Positions 11,761 through 22,977 of a DNA stretch of 64,000 nt are shown one piece after another; the stretch's first letter is position 1, and each line of letters opens with the position of its first letter. Both the position numbers and the translations under genes were made by a program. The DNA is from Malania oleifera (Eukaryota > Streptophyta > Magnoliopsida > Santalales > Ximeniaceae). A model generated the notes under the pieces. The model saw nothing but the letters and a program-made list of their open reading frames with translations, had not been told where the DNA came from and did no database searches. Where the stretch lies: NCBI RefSeq assembly GCF_029873635.1, contig NC_080424.1, forward strand, positions 1,267,501 through 1,331,500. The letters are read 5' to 3'.

Positions 11761-12825
11761 GACTAACAAAGGAATCATACTTTTTTGATATGCAAACGCC
11801 ATCCCAACATTCACAAATTCATACCAATGATCATAAGATTAATCGCTGGAACAAATGGAACAACCACGAACAAGGTGACCCACTATGAACAAGCCACAAA
11901 TAAATCAATACAAGGCTTCCATAGCACCAAGAAACTCACACGTGGCCACAAGAAAGCAACACTAAGCACTGGAACAATTGGAGAGGTGAACCACTGAAAC
12001 TACCATGAACGAATCACCAACGACCTCAGATGCAGCCCTAAGAAAGCAACACTTCCACAGCCTCACAAAAAAAAGCTTATGAGCTGCCACTGCCCCAAGA
12101 AGGTCACCAATGACCATTACTAACACCAAACAACAACTAACAAATTACCATAAGTGCATTGTCATAACAAAGATTGGATGTTGGAGCAAAAACACATGCC
12201 CAACGACGTGATATTTAAGCATATGGAAGGGGTGAATAAAAGAAAACATAGAAAATCCCACTTTTTCAAACCCAATAAACTCATTAAAAATTGATAAACA
12301 GCTTCACAAAGCATCAAACAACCATTCCCAACTCACCAACGGATATAGCATTGCCACAGCCTCACAACTGAACATATGGATGCTGCCACTGCCATAGCTC
12401 CAAAAACCTCACAAAGAAGCCTTCACAAGCCTTGAACAAACTTTAAAGGAATGTCGCAAGTACATAGTCGAAAGAGGTTGAATTTTTGAGAAAAAAAACT
12501 GACCTAACAGCTTGATAATATTGTCTGGAGAAGGAATCAGAGCATGGAAGATGAAAAAAAGAAAAAGGTGGTTGGAAATTCACTCATGCACCAGCGAGTG
12601 GGGTTGGCCTTGCCGGCATTTTGCCAAAGTGCAGGGGTGTGTGGGGGCTCCTCTGGCGATGGGGTTTTGTGGGGTGAGTCGTCTTTGGGGGGGGGGGGTG
12701 GTCTATTTATGGGTGTATGGTTGGTTTTGTGAAATAATATGGGATGGAGGTGAATTTAGGAAGGACGCCGCCAGAATGGTGTTTTCCAGCAACGGCTGAG
12801 GAGAGTAGGGTTTAGTTTGGATCAC
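11761..12825 (-). mobile_element. Eroded gag/leader of the copia element
   Basis: Lies between the copia protease and its PBS. Only short frames with stops remain, including a tract with repeated mentions of CACTGGAACAA-type sequence at 11840-12140. No Gag domain can be recognised by eye. Position alone identifies it as the former gag and leader. Confidence 0.55.
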
Positions 12826-12837
12826 GCTATGATACCA
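12826..12837 (-). other. Copia primer-binding site
   Basis: Minus strand TGGTATCATAGC directly follows the LTR end at 12838; one base differs from the initiator tRNA-Met complement TGGTATCAGAGC. Confidence 0.75.
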
Positions 12838-12974
12838 TGTTGAGTAATTGGGTAAAATGGAAGACCTAAACTCAATGATAGGTCTCTCCCTCTATTTATA
12901 ATGTATTTAAGTACAATAGAAATGACCATAATACACTTACGAGGTCACACTTATTACTAACAAAACTCTAACAC

Positions 12975-13040
<66 letters not shown>

Positions 13041-13059
13041 GACTAAATACCCATTAACA
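12838..13059 (-). repeat. Copia 5' LTR, 222 bp, minus orientation
   Basis: On the minus strand it runs from TGTTAATGGG at 13059 to CTCAACA at 12838, next to the PBS. It shares the block CTCTCCCTCTATTTATAAT (plus strand) with the LTR at 14271-14459. An AAT microsatellite (12975-13038) expanded inside it. Just outside its start is a PPT-like purine run (minus GATTGAAGGGAAG at 13060-13072), which is unexpected for a 5' LTR. Confidence 0.75.
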
Positions 13060-14270
13060 CTTCCCTTCAATCTCAAGACAGGAGCCAAACAGATTCATAC
13101 AGACCTCATATATGTCCTACCCCCAAATTAAATAAAAATAAAAGTAGCAAAAATTAAAGCATCAACAAATGTTTAAAATATTATTTAGAAACAATAAAAC
13201 ATAGAAACAGCCCCCGTCCCATAGAGGTTCCAGCAGCTTTAAGTTTTTCCAAAAAAAAATATTTGAAACCAATTGTAAAGGCAAACATTGACCCACTGTA
13301 AGGTATTAACTCAAGCCAGAAGATCACTTATTCATATCACAGAAAGAGCCTCTGCAATTGTGGAGGAAATTTTCAAAATTCTGCCAACAAATATCCAGAT
13401 TTTAACCAAACTTCACTTCAGTTTGATCTGGGGCACATTCTAAATTCAAATTCTCTCAGGATTTCAAGATTTGCTCAATCTGATTTAAAAAAAAAAAATG
13501 AAACATGTTTAAATGGCAGGAGCCCTTTTCAAAAACTATTTTTTCCCTCCCATAAATTGCTGCAGCATCTACAAATATGTCACACGTACCACTGATGTGT
13601 GATAATACACTGATATAAATGACTTTGGTATGGCACTACGACTCTCAACTCTCAAGCACAATGCCAAAGTATTGCTTCTGTAAAACTCTAAAACTATAAG
13701 CACCACAAACAGATAATAAAGTTTTCTGTATACATATAAGTGAGTATTTTTAGGCTGATTTAGGGCGCCCTGACAGAAGATTCCTCAGTCATAGTGATGC
13801 TAAAGCAAGACACCAGCATTGTATGCATAACTAGCAAAGCTAGTATGTCTGTACAAAGTCTCTATGTAATAACATCATAGAAGGATAAGGAAATAAGGAA
13901 TTCTAATAGATTGGGTAGGATTTGTTTGTGCGTGTGCACACATGCATGCATGAACCTAGAAAAATGACTTTGCCACAAAGGTCTAAGTTCAGAAATATAA
14001 AATCTAACCAGGGTTCCAACGAATCATTGAGATTGAATAATGAATACAAGAAGCAAGACAAACCTTTTCACCATTTGGCAATTTAGAAACAACATTCGTT
14101 AACCATCCACTGCTCTTCTAGCAAGAGATCATTTTCTAAATATCCACTCTTTTATCATCAACGAAGTCATGCTTCCCAATTTCACAATAGATCAAGAGAG
14201 AAAAGAACCCAAATGTGGGGAAGGACATTCTGGTAGCAAAAAAAATAAAAATTACTCCCCTTTTGAGTCT
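13060..14270 (-). other. No recognisable gene; intron-like or intergenic DNA
   Basis: AT-rich single-copy-looking sequence between two copia fragments. On the minus strand, 14126-14070 could be read as a short exon (ending with GGTGAAAAG before GTTTGT) but it matches no family I recognise. If the VPS52-like gene continues to the left, this stretch lies in its intron 3. Confidence 0.4.
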
Positions 14271-14459
14271 TGTTGAAGAATCATGTAAATTGGAACTTTG
14301 GAAGACCTAATCACAGCACGATAAGTCTCTCCCTCTATTTATAATATATGCTAAGCACATAACAATGACCATAGTACCCTTACTAAACCACGCACTAACT
14401 CACGCTTAGTAACACAACAACACACACCAGTAACACTAAATAACAAGTCACTAGTAACA
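14271..14459 (-). repeat. Copia 3' LTR, 189 bp, minus orientation
   Basis: Minus strand TGTTACTAGTGAC at 14459 to TTCTTCAACA at 14271, directly following a PPT (minus GAGGGGGAG at about 14460-14470) and copia pol sequence. It is related to the LTR at 12838-13059 through the CTCTCCCTCTATTTATAAT block, but is not identical. Confidence 0.78.
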
Positions 14460-15100
14460 CTCCCCCTCAAGCTAGAGCATAATTTTCATATGCTACTAGC
14501 TTGTTACAAATGGATTTAACCTGAGCAACACTCTTAAGGCTATGGTGGATAAATCAGCAAGTTGGAATTCAAACTTCACATCAGTCATTCTAATGAGCTT
14601 CTGCACAACTTTCTCTTGAACCAAGTGACAATCAAAATATTTCAGTGGCCCTAAATCTTTGGTCTAACATATGCGTGACAAGATGATCCTATACAAGATC
14701 TGGATACTTCTATAACCACGAAGTATTTCAATGGCATAAATCTTTGGTTTTAAATTTACTTTGTAGATCATTCATCAGGGGTCGAATACCTCAATCATCC
14801 TCACTAGTAATCACAATATCATCCACATACACAATGAGGAAAATCCTACCACAGACAGTGCCACAATGTGACAATAAAATACAATGTGATATGCAGCACA
14901 CAAGGCCAAACTCAAGTACAACAGCACTAAATCAACCAAACATGCTCTAGGAGATTGCTTCAAATCATACAAGGATTTCTTGAGCTGACACACTAATCAT
15001 GACTCCCCCTAGGCAACAAAACCAATTGCTCATATAGACTTCCTCCCAAAGATCACCATGTAGGAAGACATTCTTCACATTTAACTAAGTTCTAGCTCAA
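14460..15100 (-). pseudogene. Copia RT and RNase H remnant with internal deletion
   Basis: Read on the minus strand from 15090, an RT segment equivalent to DVKNVFLHGDL...EEVYM and then CQLKKSLYDLKQSPRA (14990-14940) is visible, followed near 14830 by the remnant of the VYVDDI catalytic region (LCMWMIL). Next comes the RNase H C-terminal stretch (about 14640-14530), then the PPT and LTR. Roughly 1 kb of normal RT/RNase H is missing and there are frameshifts, so this is a dead 3' end of a copia element. Confidence 0.8.
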
Positions 15101-15189
15101 TTGCATTGCCTCTCACGCAAGCACCTGGAAGTTTGTTTCCCAAATTACAAATGCACACCTGTTCCTTCATTGTAAGGTGGCAAACTATC

Positions 15190-15430
15190 ATCAAAGTTCT
15201 CTTTTTCTCTTGTTTTTGTGCAGCTTGGGTGGCTCCTCGGGTGGTGGGAGATTTCCTGCAAGTGAGATAATGGAGTTTTGGCAAAAACAAAAAGAGAAGA
15301 GCTTTATGGAGCTGCACGCATTTTGCTATCCGGTGGACCCTGTGGATTGAGAGGAATTTGAGACTTGCAAGAATTGCACAACCTCTCCTTTTCTATAGGA
15401 TGGGTCCCGTTTGTTCAGGTATTTTGGAGG
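15190..15430 (+). pseudogene. LINE reverse-transcriptase tail (zinc-binding region) fragment
   Basis: A frame here reads WVAPRVVGDFL, a stop, then RALWSCTHFAIRWTLWIERN. This matches the pattern of the C-terminal zinc-binding region of plant LINE reverse transcriptases (WV.P..V.DLL, ALW....FAI.W..W.ERN). It holds an in-frame stop and no RT core, so it is a 5'-truncated LINE copy. Confidence 0.55.
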
Positions 15431-15839
15431 TTGTCACTGCCCAACGTGCAAAGGGTTTGGAGGGCAGCTCTATTGTAATCAAATGTAACTTTTCATTTTG
15501 TTTTCACGAGGACATCTTCTCTTCTCATTGTACCTTTCATATCAAAACTAAAGAAAAGGGAAAAAAAAAGTAAGGATTGACAGATGTGTAAATGGAAAGC
15601 TTTTTAAACGCATGCATAGATATAATCTGACTTTTTTTTATATATAGAATAGAAGAGATTTTATAGAAGAGAAAAAAGAGTACAAGGAGGAACATAAGAA
15701 ACCCTCTTGATATAAGAACAAAAAAGAAATATAGTATGATGTTATGTAGAAGCACGTGCTGAGTATTTTTTAAAAATTAAAGAGGAATTATAATGTAATG
15801 CAAAAAAAGAAATATAGTATGATGTTCTCTTTGTTTTGA
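15431..15839. other. No recognisable gene
   Basis: AT-rich DNA with an internal short duplication: GAAATATAGTATGATGTT occurs at about 15726 and again at 15811. Nothing coding is seen. Confidence 0.4.
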
Positions 15840-16216
15840 AAATTCAGAATCTGCTTCTCACCTGTTCCTTTATTGCTCTTTTTCTTAAGAGGGTGTGGAA
15901 TAATCTTTTTGGCTTATTTGGAGAGAGTTGAGTGTGTCCAGAGTCATTGGAGGATTTGTTAGCTATCTCTTTTTCAGGTTTTGGAAGGGCTAAAGTTGAT
16001 CTCGCATTGTGGAGACGTGCATTTTTTCCAATTTTGTGGGGGTTTTGGTTTGTGCAAAATGCTCAATTTTTTTACAGGGAAGAGGATGTCATCGATTATG
16101 CTTTGGATGGAATTCAGTATGTGACCTCCTTGTGGGTTTTTGCGGCTGAGTGTTGCAAGGATTTTCTTTTTCTGATGCACAGCATGATTGGCTGGCTGCA
16201 CTTTTTGATGAGTTAG
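15840..16216 (+). pseudogene. Second LINE tail fragment
   Basis: The open frame 15932-16216 reads CPESLEDLLAI, GFGRAKVDLALWRRAFFPIL, WGFWFVQNAQFF and a poorly conserved end. This again fits the zinc-binding C-terminus of plant LINE RTs (LW..AFFAI.W..W..RN). It is a separate copy from the one at 15190 because the same protein region is repeated in the same orientation 700 bp apart. Confidence 0.55.
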
Positions 16217-16987
16217 ATTTTCTTTTTAGATAGAAAAAGAAATTCACTAATAGGAAAAGAATTTACAAAGGGGGAGAATCTGGAACAAACTAAGAAAAAA
16301 AACAAAAACAACAAAAAACAGAAATCAATCCAACCAGCTCTTCCAATCCCTATTTAAATCCTGAACGCTAGTTTCCCTGAAAATTCCAAACCCGACACAC
16401 CATAAAGAAGCTATCTTTTAAGGAGAATTTTTAATGTTCCTTGACTTCTTTTTCTTAATAAAATCTCTTCCTTTTCAATCCAAAAAAAATTATTCTCCAC
16501 CCAAAACTGCACAGCATCTACTAATACATCAGATGTGTAAATAACTTGTAACTTAAGATAACAGATAATAACCAGAAATAAAGTGATAACGACTAAATAA
16601 ATCTAGTAATATCCAAGAGAAAAATTAATTCCAATAAAATATCAACAGAGCAGTACTGCAGTCAGAAACTGTAATTCATACATGAAATGGCAACATGAAG
16701 AATGAAAATAGCACTGCAGTTTGGTTACAAATGCAGTAATACTTCAATGACTTTAAATTATAATAGCCTCACCACACCAACTAAATAAAAAAAAAAAATT
16801 TTAGGTTCCAATTCTGAGGAAATTATCAGTTTAAGTGTTAGATAAGAGAGTATTGAGTAAAAAGAAAGATACAATTACAACAGCATGAAGAAGTATCAAT
16901 AATACAAAGCCGCATGTTCATAAGCATACACATAAATATATTACTTAATACCTTGGCAAATGAATCAACAAAGAAAATGCCACTTAC
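16217..16987 (-). other. Start of VPS52-like intron 3; no gene seen
   Basis: AT-rich non-coding sequence directly after the donor at 16986-16987. No continuation of the VPS52 reading frame (which should begin with a VVANILSKG-like stretch) was found here or further left in the window. Confidence 0.5.
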
Positions 16988-17045
16988 ATCATCATTTTTA
17001 CATTCTTCTAGTTCTTCTTGCAGTCCTTCCAATGAGACATCATCA
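16988..17045 (-). CDS. VPS52: VPS52-like coding exon 3
   Basis: Acceptor TTGCCTTTTAG ends at 17046; the exon begins with T, which completes an AGT serine codon from exon 2, and then encodes DDVSLEGLQEELEECKNDD. The donor GTAAGT at 16987 is a perfect plant consensus. Length 58 bp; the exon ends in phase 0. Confidence 0.85.
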
Positions 17046-20000
17046 CTAAAAGGCAACCAGAAGACCTTCTCAAGATGCAATAGTTTGATTTGAAAATAAT
17101 GCAATTCACAAAATAAATAATACATAGTAACTAACTATGCATGGCCCAGGAAACACTGTTAAAACGGAGGAGGGGAGGATGCTTTTAACATGATGCAAGC
17201 ACAACATATGATTGTGGACCTGACAACTAAGAAATCTAATTTATTCAACATCAAACACATGAGCTTTGTTTTCCAGAAAAAGGGTGAAGATAAATAAATA
17301 AAAATAAAAACTAACAAATAAATTTAGAAGAGTAATTGAAATATAGTTTCTGTTCATAGATGTGTTTTCTTCTAGCATACCACCGTTTCTATATTTATAA
17401 AATGACAAACTTGCATTAAGAAATACACCTGCTTGCGTCCTCCTCAAAACTCAAATCTCCAACAAAGACTCCTAAATCAAATGCATTTTTCTGCATGCTA
17501 TTGATCTCACCATAAGAGTGACCCTGTGCACACAGAGAGAGAGAGAGAGAGAGAGAGGTCTTAAGCTATAAAAGACAGGTGATAGGAAGTTTCACAAAGA
17601 AAGCACTAACATAACAACAAAATGGAAATTATATTCAAATGTATTTCTCGTTAAAGGATGTACTAATTCACACAATATCAAGCCAAGTTCATTATTTTTT
17701 AGAAAACAACGGAATATCATTGAATTGAGAAAATGGAAGGATAAATGTTTTGCAAGGGGTAAATCTCTTTTAGAAATTCGAACCATTACGAATAAGGCTC
17801 GTGATACAGATAAAAGGCTCTAAATTGGCCAAGGGGAAAACGCAAATAAATAAATGAAAAGCAGCAGTTAAAAATACCTTTAAGGTCCTTGATCTAAAGG
17901 GACAAATGGCTCCAAATGAAGTGTAAGCATTTGAAGAGAATCTCAGTGGCCAAGCAAATTCAACTTAAATACAACATGGAAATGATAATACAGTAGTAAC
18001 ACGGGATGAGGCAATGTTTTGAATAAGTGAGAAAACTGTTTTGCCCACGTTTGCCAAGGCACCTAAATGTTGAAGTTTAATATTCAAGTCCAATCAAGAA
18101 CTTTTTCTTTTAAATTCACCAGGTGCTCAATAATCAAGTGTTGCAGTTAATCAAGTTCACAGCTACCAGAAAACATTAACATCCTAGCGAACCACAAATT
18201 GGCATGAGCATTCCAAAATGTGGAACATTTTTGTTCCAAAACACTAAATATACAATCCAAAGTGTTAATTCAATATTTTTCACATAACACTTTTTGTTTG
18301 TTAAAAGTGGGGAATGGTCACATTTTTTTAGTTCTATTTCCATCATTATTAATTTATTTCTCCACAGAAGATCTTTCTACATTAGAAAAACTCAACATGC
18401 ACTCTAAAATATACAAGTGTCACTACACGTTTTTACCTACATATCTATTTATATATACCCTAAGGCCCTAATGTTCCACATTTCAGAGAATGTGCAGTAC
18501 CGAGATCCTGCTCCTGTTCTACGAACCAGAACATTCCACATTCTAGGTAACATCGATCAAGTTCAATATCCAAGCAAAAGAAAATAATGGAATTTAATGT
18601 CACTCATATGTTTAGTTGCCAACAAAATGCAGGAGAAATATCACACAGACACTAAACGTGGTATTCCTCACAATCTCGTACCCCAGAAAACAAAAACCTC
18701 TGCTTAAGTGGAGTTTTCATTTTTTTTTTAAACCAAGACAGCCTGAAAAATAGTATTCTCTTTTTATATAGAAAAAGAAAATGAATTGAACAAAGAAGGA
18801 TAGACAGTAAGGAGGATAAGATATCCTTCTGAGGGAAAACAATGTAAAAAAATGTACATAAAAATCTAAAGAATAGAAAAATACAAAAGATCCAGCTAAC
18901 AAGGCCCTCCCGTCTCACTGAGGATTGGAGAAGCAAACTCCACTAAGCAGCCAGCAGAATGCTGCCACAAAGAATCCAAGAAAACAATTCTGTCCCAAAG
19001 CATTTGGAAGGCAAAGAGCAATCTTGAAAACCACAGGCATTTCTCTCTAGCCAATGACCCAAAACACGATATAAATAGCACAACAAACCACGACCTGCTT
19101 TCATCTTTGCACCTGTGATGCCACAGAGCACACTCAAGAAAGACAAATGCTCCAAGTACAAACCCGTAAACACAAACCCATGTTCATTTCAGTCACCCAC
19201 CCCTTCCAAAAGCTTTCCTAATTTGCTACATTTATTGACAAATTGAAATCATAATAAATAAGAAATAAAAGCAAAATCAAATAAAAAAACTAAATCAAAA
19301 TCAGATCACAAAATCAAATCAACTGGATCGTCAAATCAAAATCTGAATCTTTTCTTGAATGATATGTAAGGCCTCCAGGTTAATCCAAGCGTCTGTGATG
19401 AACAGTCTCTCTCCCGATCATTCTCCACCACAGAAAGGTTTGAACTCGAACATAGATTAATGGAAGGTGGACATGTAGAACAGAAATGAGTTCAAGACAA
19501 CCCCATATCTTCATATATCATCGACATATGGGATAACATTGAAATCATAAATCATAGTGGTTTAGACCAACATTGACATAGGTAGTGTTCAACGCCGCCA
19601 TCATAGATCATTTGATAGTCAAACTGTCAAGCCCTTCAACATTATGTCAACAGTAAGGAAATCACAATAGCATTGTAAGTCGAAAAAGAATTCCCCTAAT
19701 AGTTAGTGTGATATCCACACAAGGGCACAAGCTATTCCCTAAAACCTACTCAAAATCTGGAAACGGCAGTACGCAGGGTCTTGAGAACATTTAATCGAAG
19801 CTACTAAAAGACGCACACAGATATCAAATTAATCTATGTTTCGACGTCGAAAACAACACTTGCTAGCTGTAGGGCTCCCTCGTGATTGACAACTCCTGCA
19901 TGCCTAAAAGCTTTGAAGATGGTCCCATCCATATTGTAGCACCTCAGCAAAAGAAAAAAGCAAAGATCCACTTGTGGGGGCTGTTCACTATTTAGAGCCC

Positions 20001-22211
20001 TCTTCCCCACTGCCAGCAAGGTTCATAGATGTAATTGGCCTCCCTTGGCTCGATCTTCTCTTCTGTTGTATGTAAGGATTTAATTTTAGGGCTCTATCAA
20101 GAAAAACAAACCTTCTCCTCACACTAATGGCATTCTATTTACCCTTTTTATCAGCAGCCTTCCACAAGCTTTGTTGAGCTCGAGCCACAACTTTTGGCTC
20201 CCCATAATCGGACCACTTTTTCATTTTCTTCACAAAGATAAAATTCCTTTTATTCATCCCTAGTAACGAGTTTCAATAGTTGGCTGTTCAGCTTGATTGG
20301 AATGTTATACTGCAGTCCTTCTGTGTACCAAATGACCACCTATTCACTCTCATCACATTGAAATAAAGCAAGGCGGCAGTGAAATTCCCTAGTGTATGTG
20401 TCAACATCCAACACAACCCGGAGTAGACTTCCCAGGCATAGTCAAATGGCATGAACTTCTATATTAGTACACCCTCGTGCAAATCCACTCTGTTATGGAA
20501 CCCTTTACTCGATTCTGATGTTGTGACTCGATATTGTCCAACCAATTGTTGGGATAACCTATTAAACAAATTATCATGAGGTTGCTTTTATTCTTAGCCC
20601 AAACACCTTAGAAAACAAAGACGTTCTCAAACTGGTTGCAAGTCATAAAGCTCATTACACAACGCAGTGTGACCTTGATCTTATAGTCGAGGCATAACAT
20701 ATGATAATGGAAGCAACCCACACGTGGTTCGGGATTAGCTCATTGGTAAAAGCAGCTGATCCAGAGGTACCAATATCATTAACCACTCCTTTTCCTCTCG
20801 TATGGCATCCAAGCAAGCCAGCATGTTGGCCAACTCACAACCAAGGTCCTGATGTCTCAACGAAACTCAATGTCATGAGCCAAGCTTGCTCAAGGTCTTA
20901 TACTCACCTATGACTGCTTATCTTATGCTGACTTGGACGGTAACCATCACATAAATAGAAGCATAATGTTTGCTCTTCAAGTTGAGTAGTACCTTAGGTT
21001 TTAACAAAAAAAAGGGAGCATCAGTCACAGTGTGTTTCCTTGGGCTAGAGTGAAATTAGCATATGTTCATCAATCATTGTAAAACTCAATAGTCATTTTA
21101 AATGTGTTTAGCCTACTTGTCTCCCTCAATAAAACCATGTTGCTTATAAAGGTGTGATAAGATAAATTACACCGCTTTTCTATTCACCATTTGAATCTAG
21201 TGCTTACTTCCTGCTTACAGCATATTTTTTGTATTTGATGCTTTTGAACGTGTGTTCACAGGGTATACTAGTTAAGTTTGTGAGGTAAACTAGTGCTGCA
21301 TAGCGCTTCACATGGTGTGAAGTGTTCAACCCGTCAAACTGGCCACTTACAGGATTGGAGCTAGGTCATGGTTAGTCTTGTGCCTGACAGAGGCAGGTCA
21401 TTCAAGAAAAAATCCAAAGGGTCATATAAAGAGCCAGATTTTGATTTGATTTTGCGCTTTGATGTTAATTTAATTTTGTGGTTTGATTTTGATTTTATTT
21501 CTTACTTACTATGATTTGATTTTGGCAATAAATGTAGCAAGTTAGGAAAGTTCATACTTTAAAAATTTAGGAAACTAATTTTTCTTATATTGTGTTGGTT
21601 AAGCCTTTGGTGGGGTGGATGATTGAAATAAACTTGGGTTTCTGTTTAGGGGTTTGCCCACAGAGTGTGTTTCTTGAGTGCACCTCTGTGCCATCAACCT
21701 ACCGCCTATCAAAAACCAAAAAACAAAAAAGCCTCAACTAAGATTCTGAGGCATTCCACATATCAAGGTTCAAACTCCAGTCAGATTTCATCAATCAGTC
21801 CATCCTAATTCACATTTTGCAGAAAGAATTACTTTCAAGATTCAGGAAATGTCAATCCCCAACAATACAAGCACATTGCTCATATGAAACTCCAAAAGGG
21901 CATTTTCTTTTGACCCAATTCATTTATCCTCTCAATGCTATCATGCACAAAAGAAAAGAAAACATTGGGGTAGCAAACATTCTCTAGAATTTTTATTAAA
22001 ATTTAACTTATGGACAACATCCTAATAACTTATTACATAATTATTCTCTCAGACATCTTAGCAGCCTGAGGATAACGGAAATTCCACAGAAATACAAGCA
22101 GAAAGGAACTAAACAGTGCATAGTCAAGATTTTATAAACAGAAAATAGTGAAAGATCATGCGTAACTCAAAACTAAAGACTTATTACCTTGCCAACTGCT
22201 GCATCGGCCAT
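16988..22211 (-). CDS. VPS52: VPS52-like gene, first three coding exons (GARP subunit), incomplete
   Basis: VPS52 is a subunit of the GARP/EARP tethering complex, which captures endosome-derived vesicles at the trans-Golgi; the Arabidopsis protein is also called POK. Three minus-strand segments splice in frame with canonical GT-AG borders: 22211-22188 (8 codons, MADAAVGK, phase 0), 17523-17429 (31 codons plus 2 bases), and 17045-16988 (1 base plus 19 codons). The product contains FDLGVFVGDLSFEEDAS followed by SDDVSLEGLQEELEECKNDD, the conserved N-terminal signature of plant VPS52. No stop interrupts it. Intron 1 is 4,664 bp and intron 2 is 383 bp. Exons 4 onward (more than 600 residues in the family) are not in the window. 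Either intron 3 exceeds 16.9 kb and is filled with transposons, or the gene is truncated. Confidence 0.82.
17429..17523 (-). CDS. VPS52: VPS52-like coding exon 2
   Basis: 95 bp encoding GHSYGEINSMQKNAFDLGVF, then VGDLSFEEDAS and two bases of the next codon. The acceptor TGTGCACAG is preceded by a 22-base pure CT run (plus-strand GA repeat at 17535-17556), which serves as its pyrimidine tract. The donor is AG|GTGTAT at 17428. Confidence 0.85.
17535..17556 (+). repeat. GA/CT microsatellite at an acceptor site
   Basis: Eleven GA dinucleotides on the plus strand, CT on the gene strand, ending about 12 bases before the VPS52-like exon 2 acceptor. Confidence 0.9.
18217..18482. mobile_element. Possible MITE with 13-bp perfect inverted ends
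   Basis: AATGTGGAACATT at 18217-18229 is exactly inverted as AATGTTCCACATT at 18470-18482, enclosing 240 bp of AT-rich non-coding DNA. Size and structure fit a MITE. No clear target duplication was seen and the superfamily is unknown. Confidence 0.35.
18895..19150 (-). pseudogene. LINE tail fragment, minus strand
   Basis: The minus-strand frame contains LCYLYRVLGHWLERNACGF, resembling the W.ERN motif of plant LINE zinc-binding C-termini; flanking frames carry stops. It overlaps the left inverted arm. Confidence 0.4.
19095..19400 (-). repeat. Left arm of a long inverted repeat
   Basis: Its reverse complement aligns along about 300 bp with 21395-21710. Shared landmarks are TTTCTTGAATGA, TCAAATCAAAATCTG, AATAAATGTAGCAA, TTAGGAAAG, GGGTTTG and TTTCTTGAGTG, in the same order, with small indels between them. 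Confidence 0.7.
21395..21710 (+). repeat. Right arm of the long inverted repeat
   Basis: Same repeat as 19095-19400 in opposite orientation. It has an extra internal segment of about 45 bp after TTAGGAAAG. The arms are separated by about 2.0 kb. Confidence 0.7.
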
Positions 22212-22237
22212 CTCATTCAACCAATAACTTTGTAGCA
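22188..22237 (-). CDS. VPS52: VPS52-like exon 1 (coding part 22188-22211) with short 5' UTR
   Basis: ATG at 22211 opens MADAAVGK, which ends exactly at donor AAG|GTAATA (22187) and joins exon 2 in phase 0. A possible acceptor ATGGATAG ends at 22238, giving a 26-base UTR before the ATG. The start is chosen because no other in-frame ATG joins exon 2 and because a short N-terminus starting with MAD is common in this family. Confidence 0.7.
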
Positions 22238-22977
22238 CTATCCATACATGAAATTTAAAAATTAAAAATTAAAAATATATCTATATATATATCAATTGAT
22301 ACCTGAAAATGCAACAAATACCACAATCCATTTACAATCATCGGAAAAATAACAGTCTAGTAAAAAGAATTGTTAAAAGAATGATGGTATTTAAATCAGC
22401 TGATCAATTGAATACAAACAAGCATCAACAATACCGGAAATCCAATTATAATCATAAGAAAATGACGAACTAGTAAAACGTTTTCTGTTAGATATGACAT
22501 TGCAAAAACAACATCGGGCCCCAACGGGGGCATCCAAATTTCCTCCACAGGCACAAACAAACGCGCGATAGCATCCGGTGGAGCGGTGCCTGAAATAGCT
22601 TTTGAGAGACTCACTCTCCCTCACATTTCTCTCGCGTCAGGGTCTGCCAATGGTTTCCCTTGTGATGTTGGACCCCGCAATCGGATCAGTTCAGACCGAA
22701 GGAGAACTTCCATCTGAGAGTCGACTGGAATAGTCGATTTGGCAGGGGTTCAGATTGGGAGAAATATAGAAGAAATTTTCAGAGGCCAATACCTTTTGAA
22801 GCGGTAATCAGTAAAGTAGAATATAGCTTCTCCCTGGTGGATCCAATCCTATTGAGATTGATGGAATTTGACCATGGAAGGGCTTAATTGAGGATGGACG
22901 TGCATCAATTGCTATCGTCTGCAGCTAAGATATCGACAAGTAGCAGATCAGCAGAGCAGTGAATGGATCGAGCTTAC
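22238..22977 (-). other. Probable 5' UTR intron of the VPS52-like gene
   Basis: Inferred from a good donor (CCT|GTAAGC, at 22977) and the possible acceptor at 22238. The two open frames inside (22391-22624 and 22396-22614) match no family I recognise. Confidence 0.4.

Larger units (their letters stand above)
17557..22187 (-). other. VPS52-like intron 1, carrying several mobile-element remnants
   Basis: AT-rich intron. It holds a possible MITE (18217-18482), a minus-strand LINE tail (18895-19150) and a pair of inverted arms (19095-19400 and 21395-21710). Between the arms (19400-21395) is sequence with no recognisable gene. Open frames such as 19834-20019 and 20701-20913 match no family I know. 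Confidence 0.6.

Noticed and set aside
14070..14126. Possible short exon on the minus strand ending before GTTTGT
   Set aside because: Its peptide does not match VPS52 or any family I know, and there is no partner exon.
20725..20800. tRNA-like or SINE-like sequence (GATTAGCTCATTGGTAAAAG resembles a Pol III A box)
   Set aside because: No convincing B box at the expected distance and no cloverleaf; too weak to call a tRNA gene or SINE.
22391..22624. Two overlapping minus-strand frames upstream of the VPS52-like start
   Set aside because: No family match; position between a good donor and the start exon fits a 5' UTR intron better.
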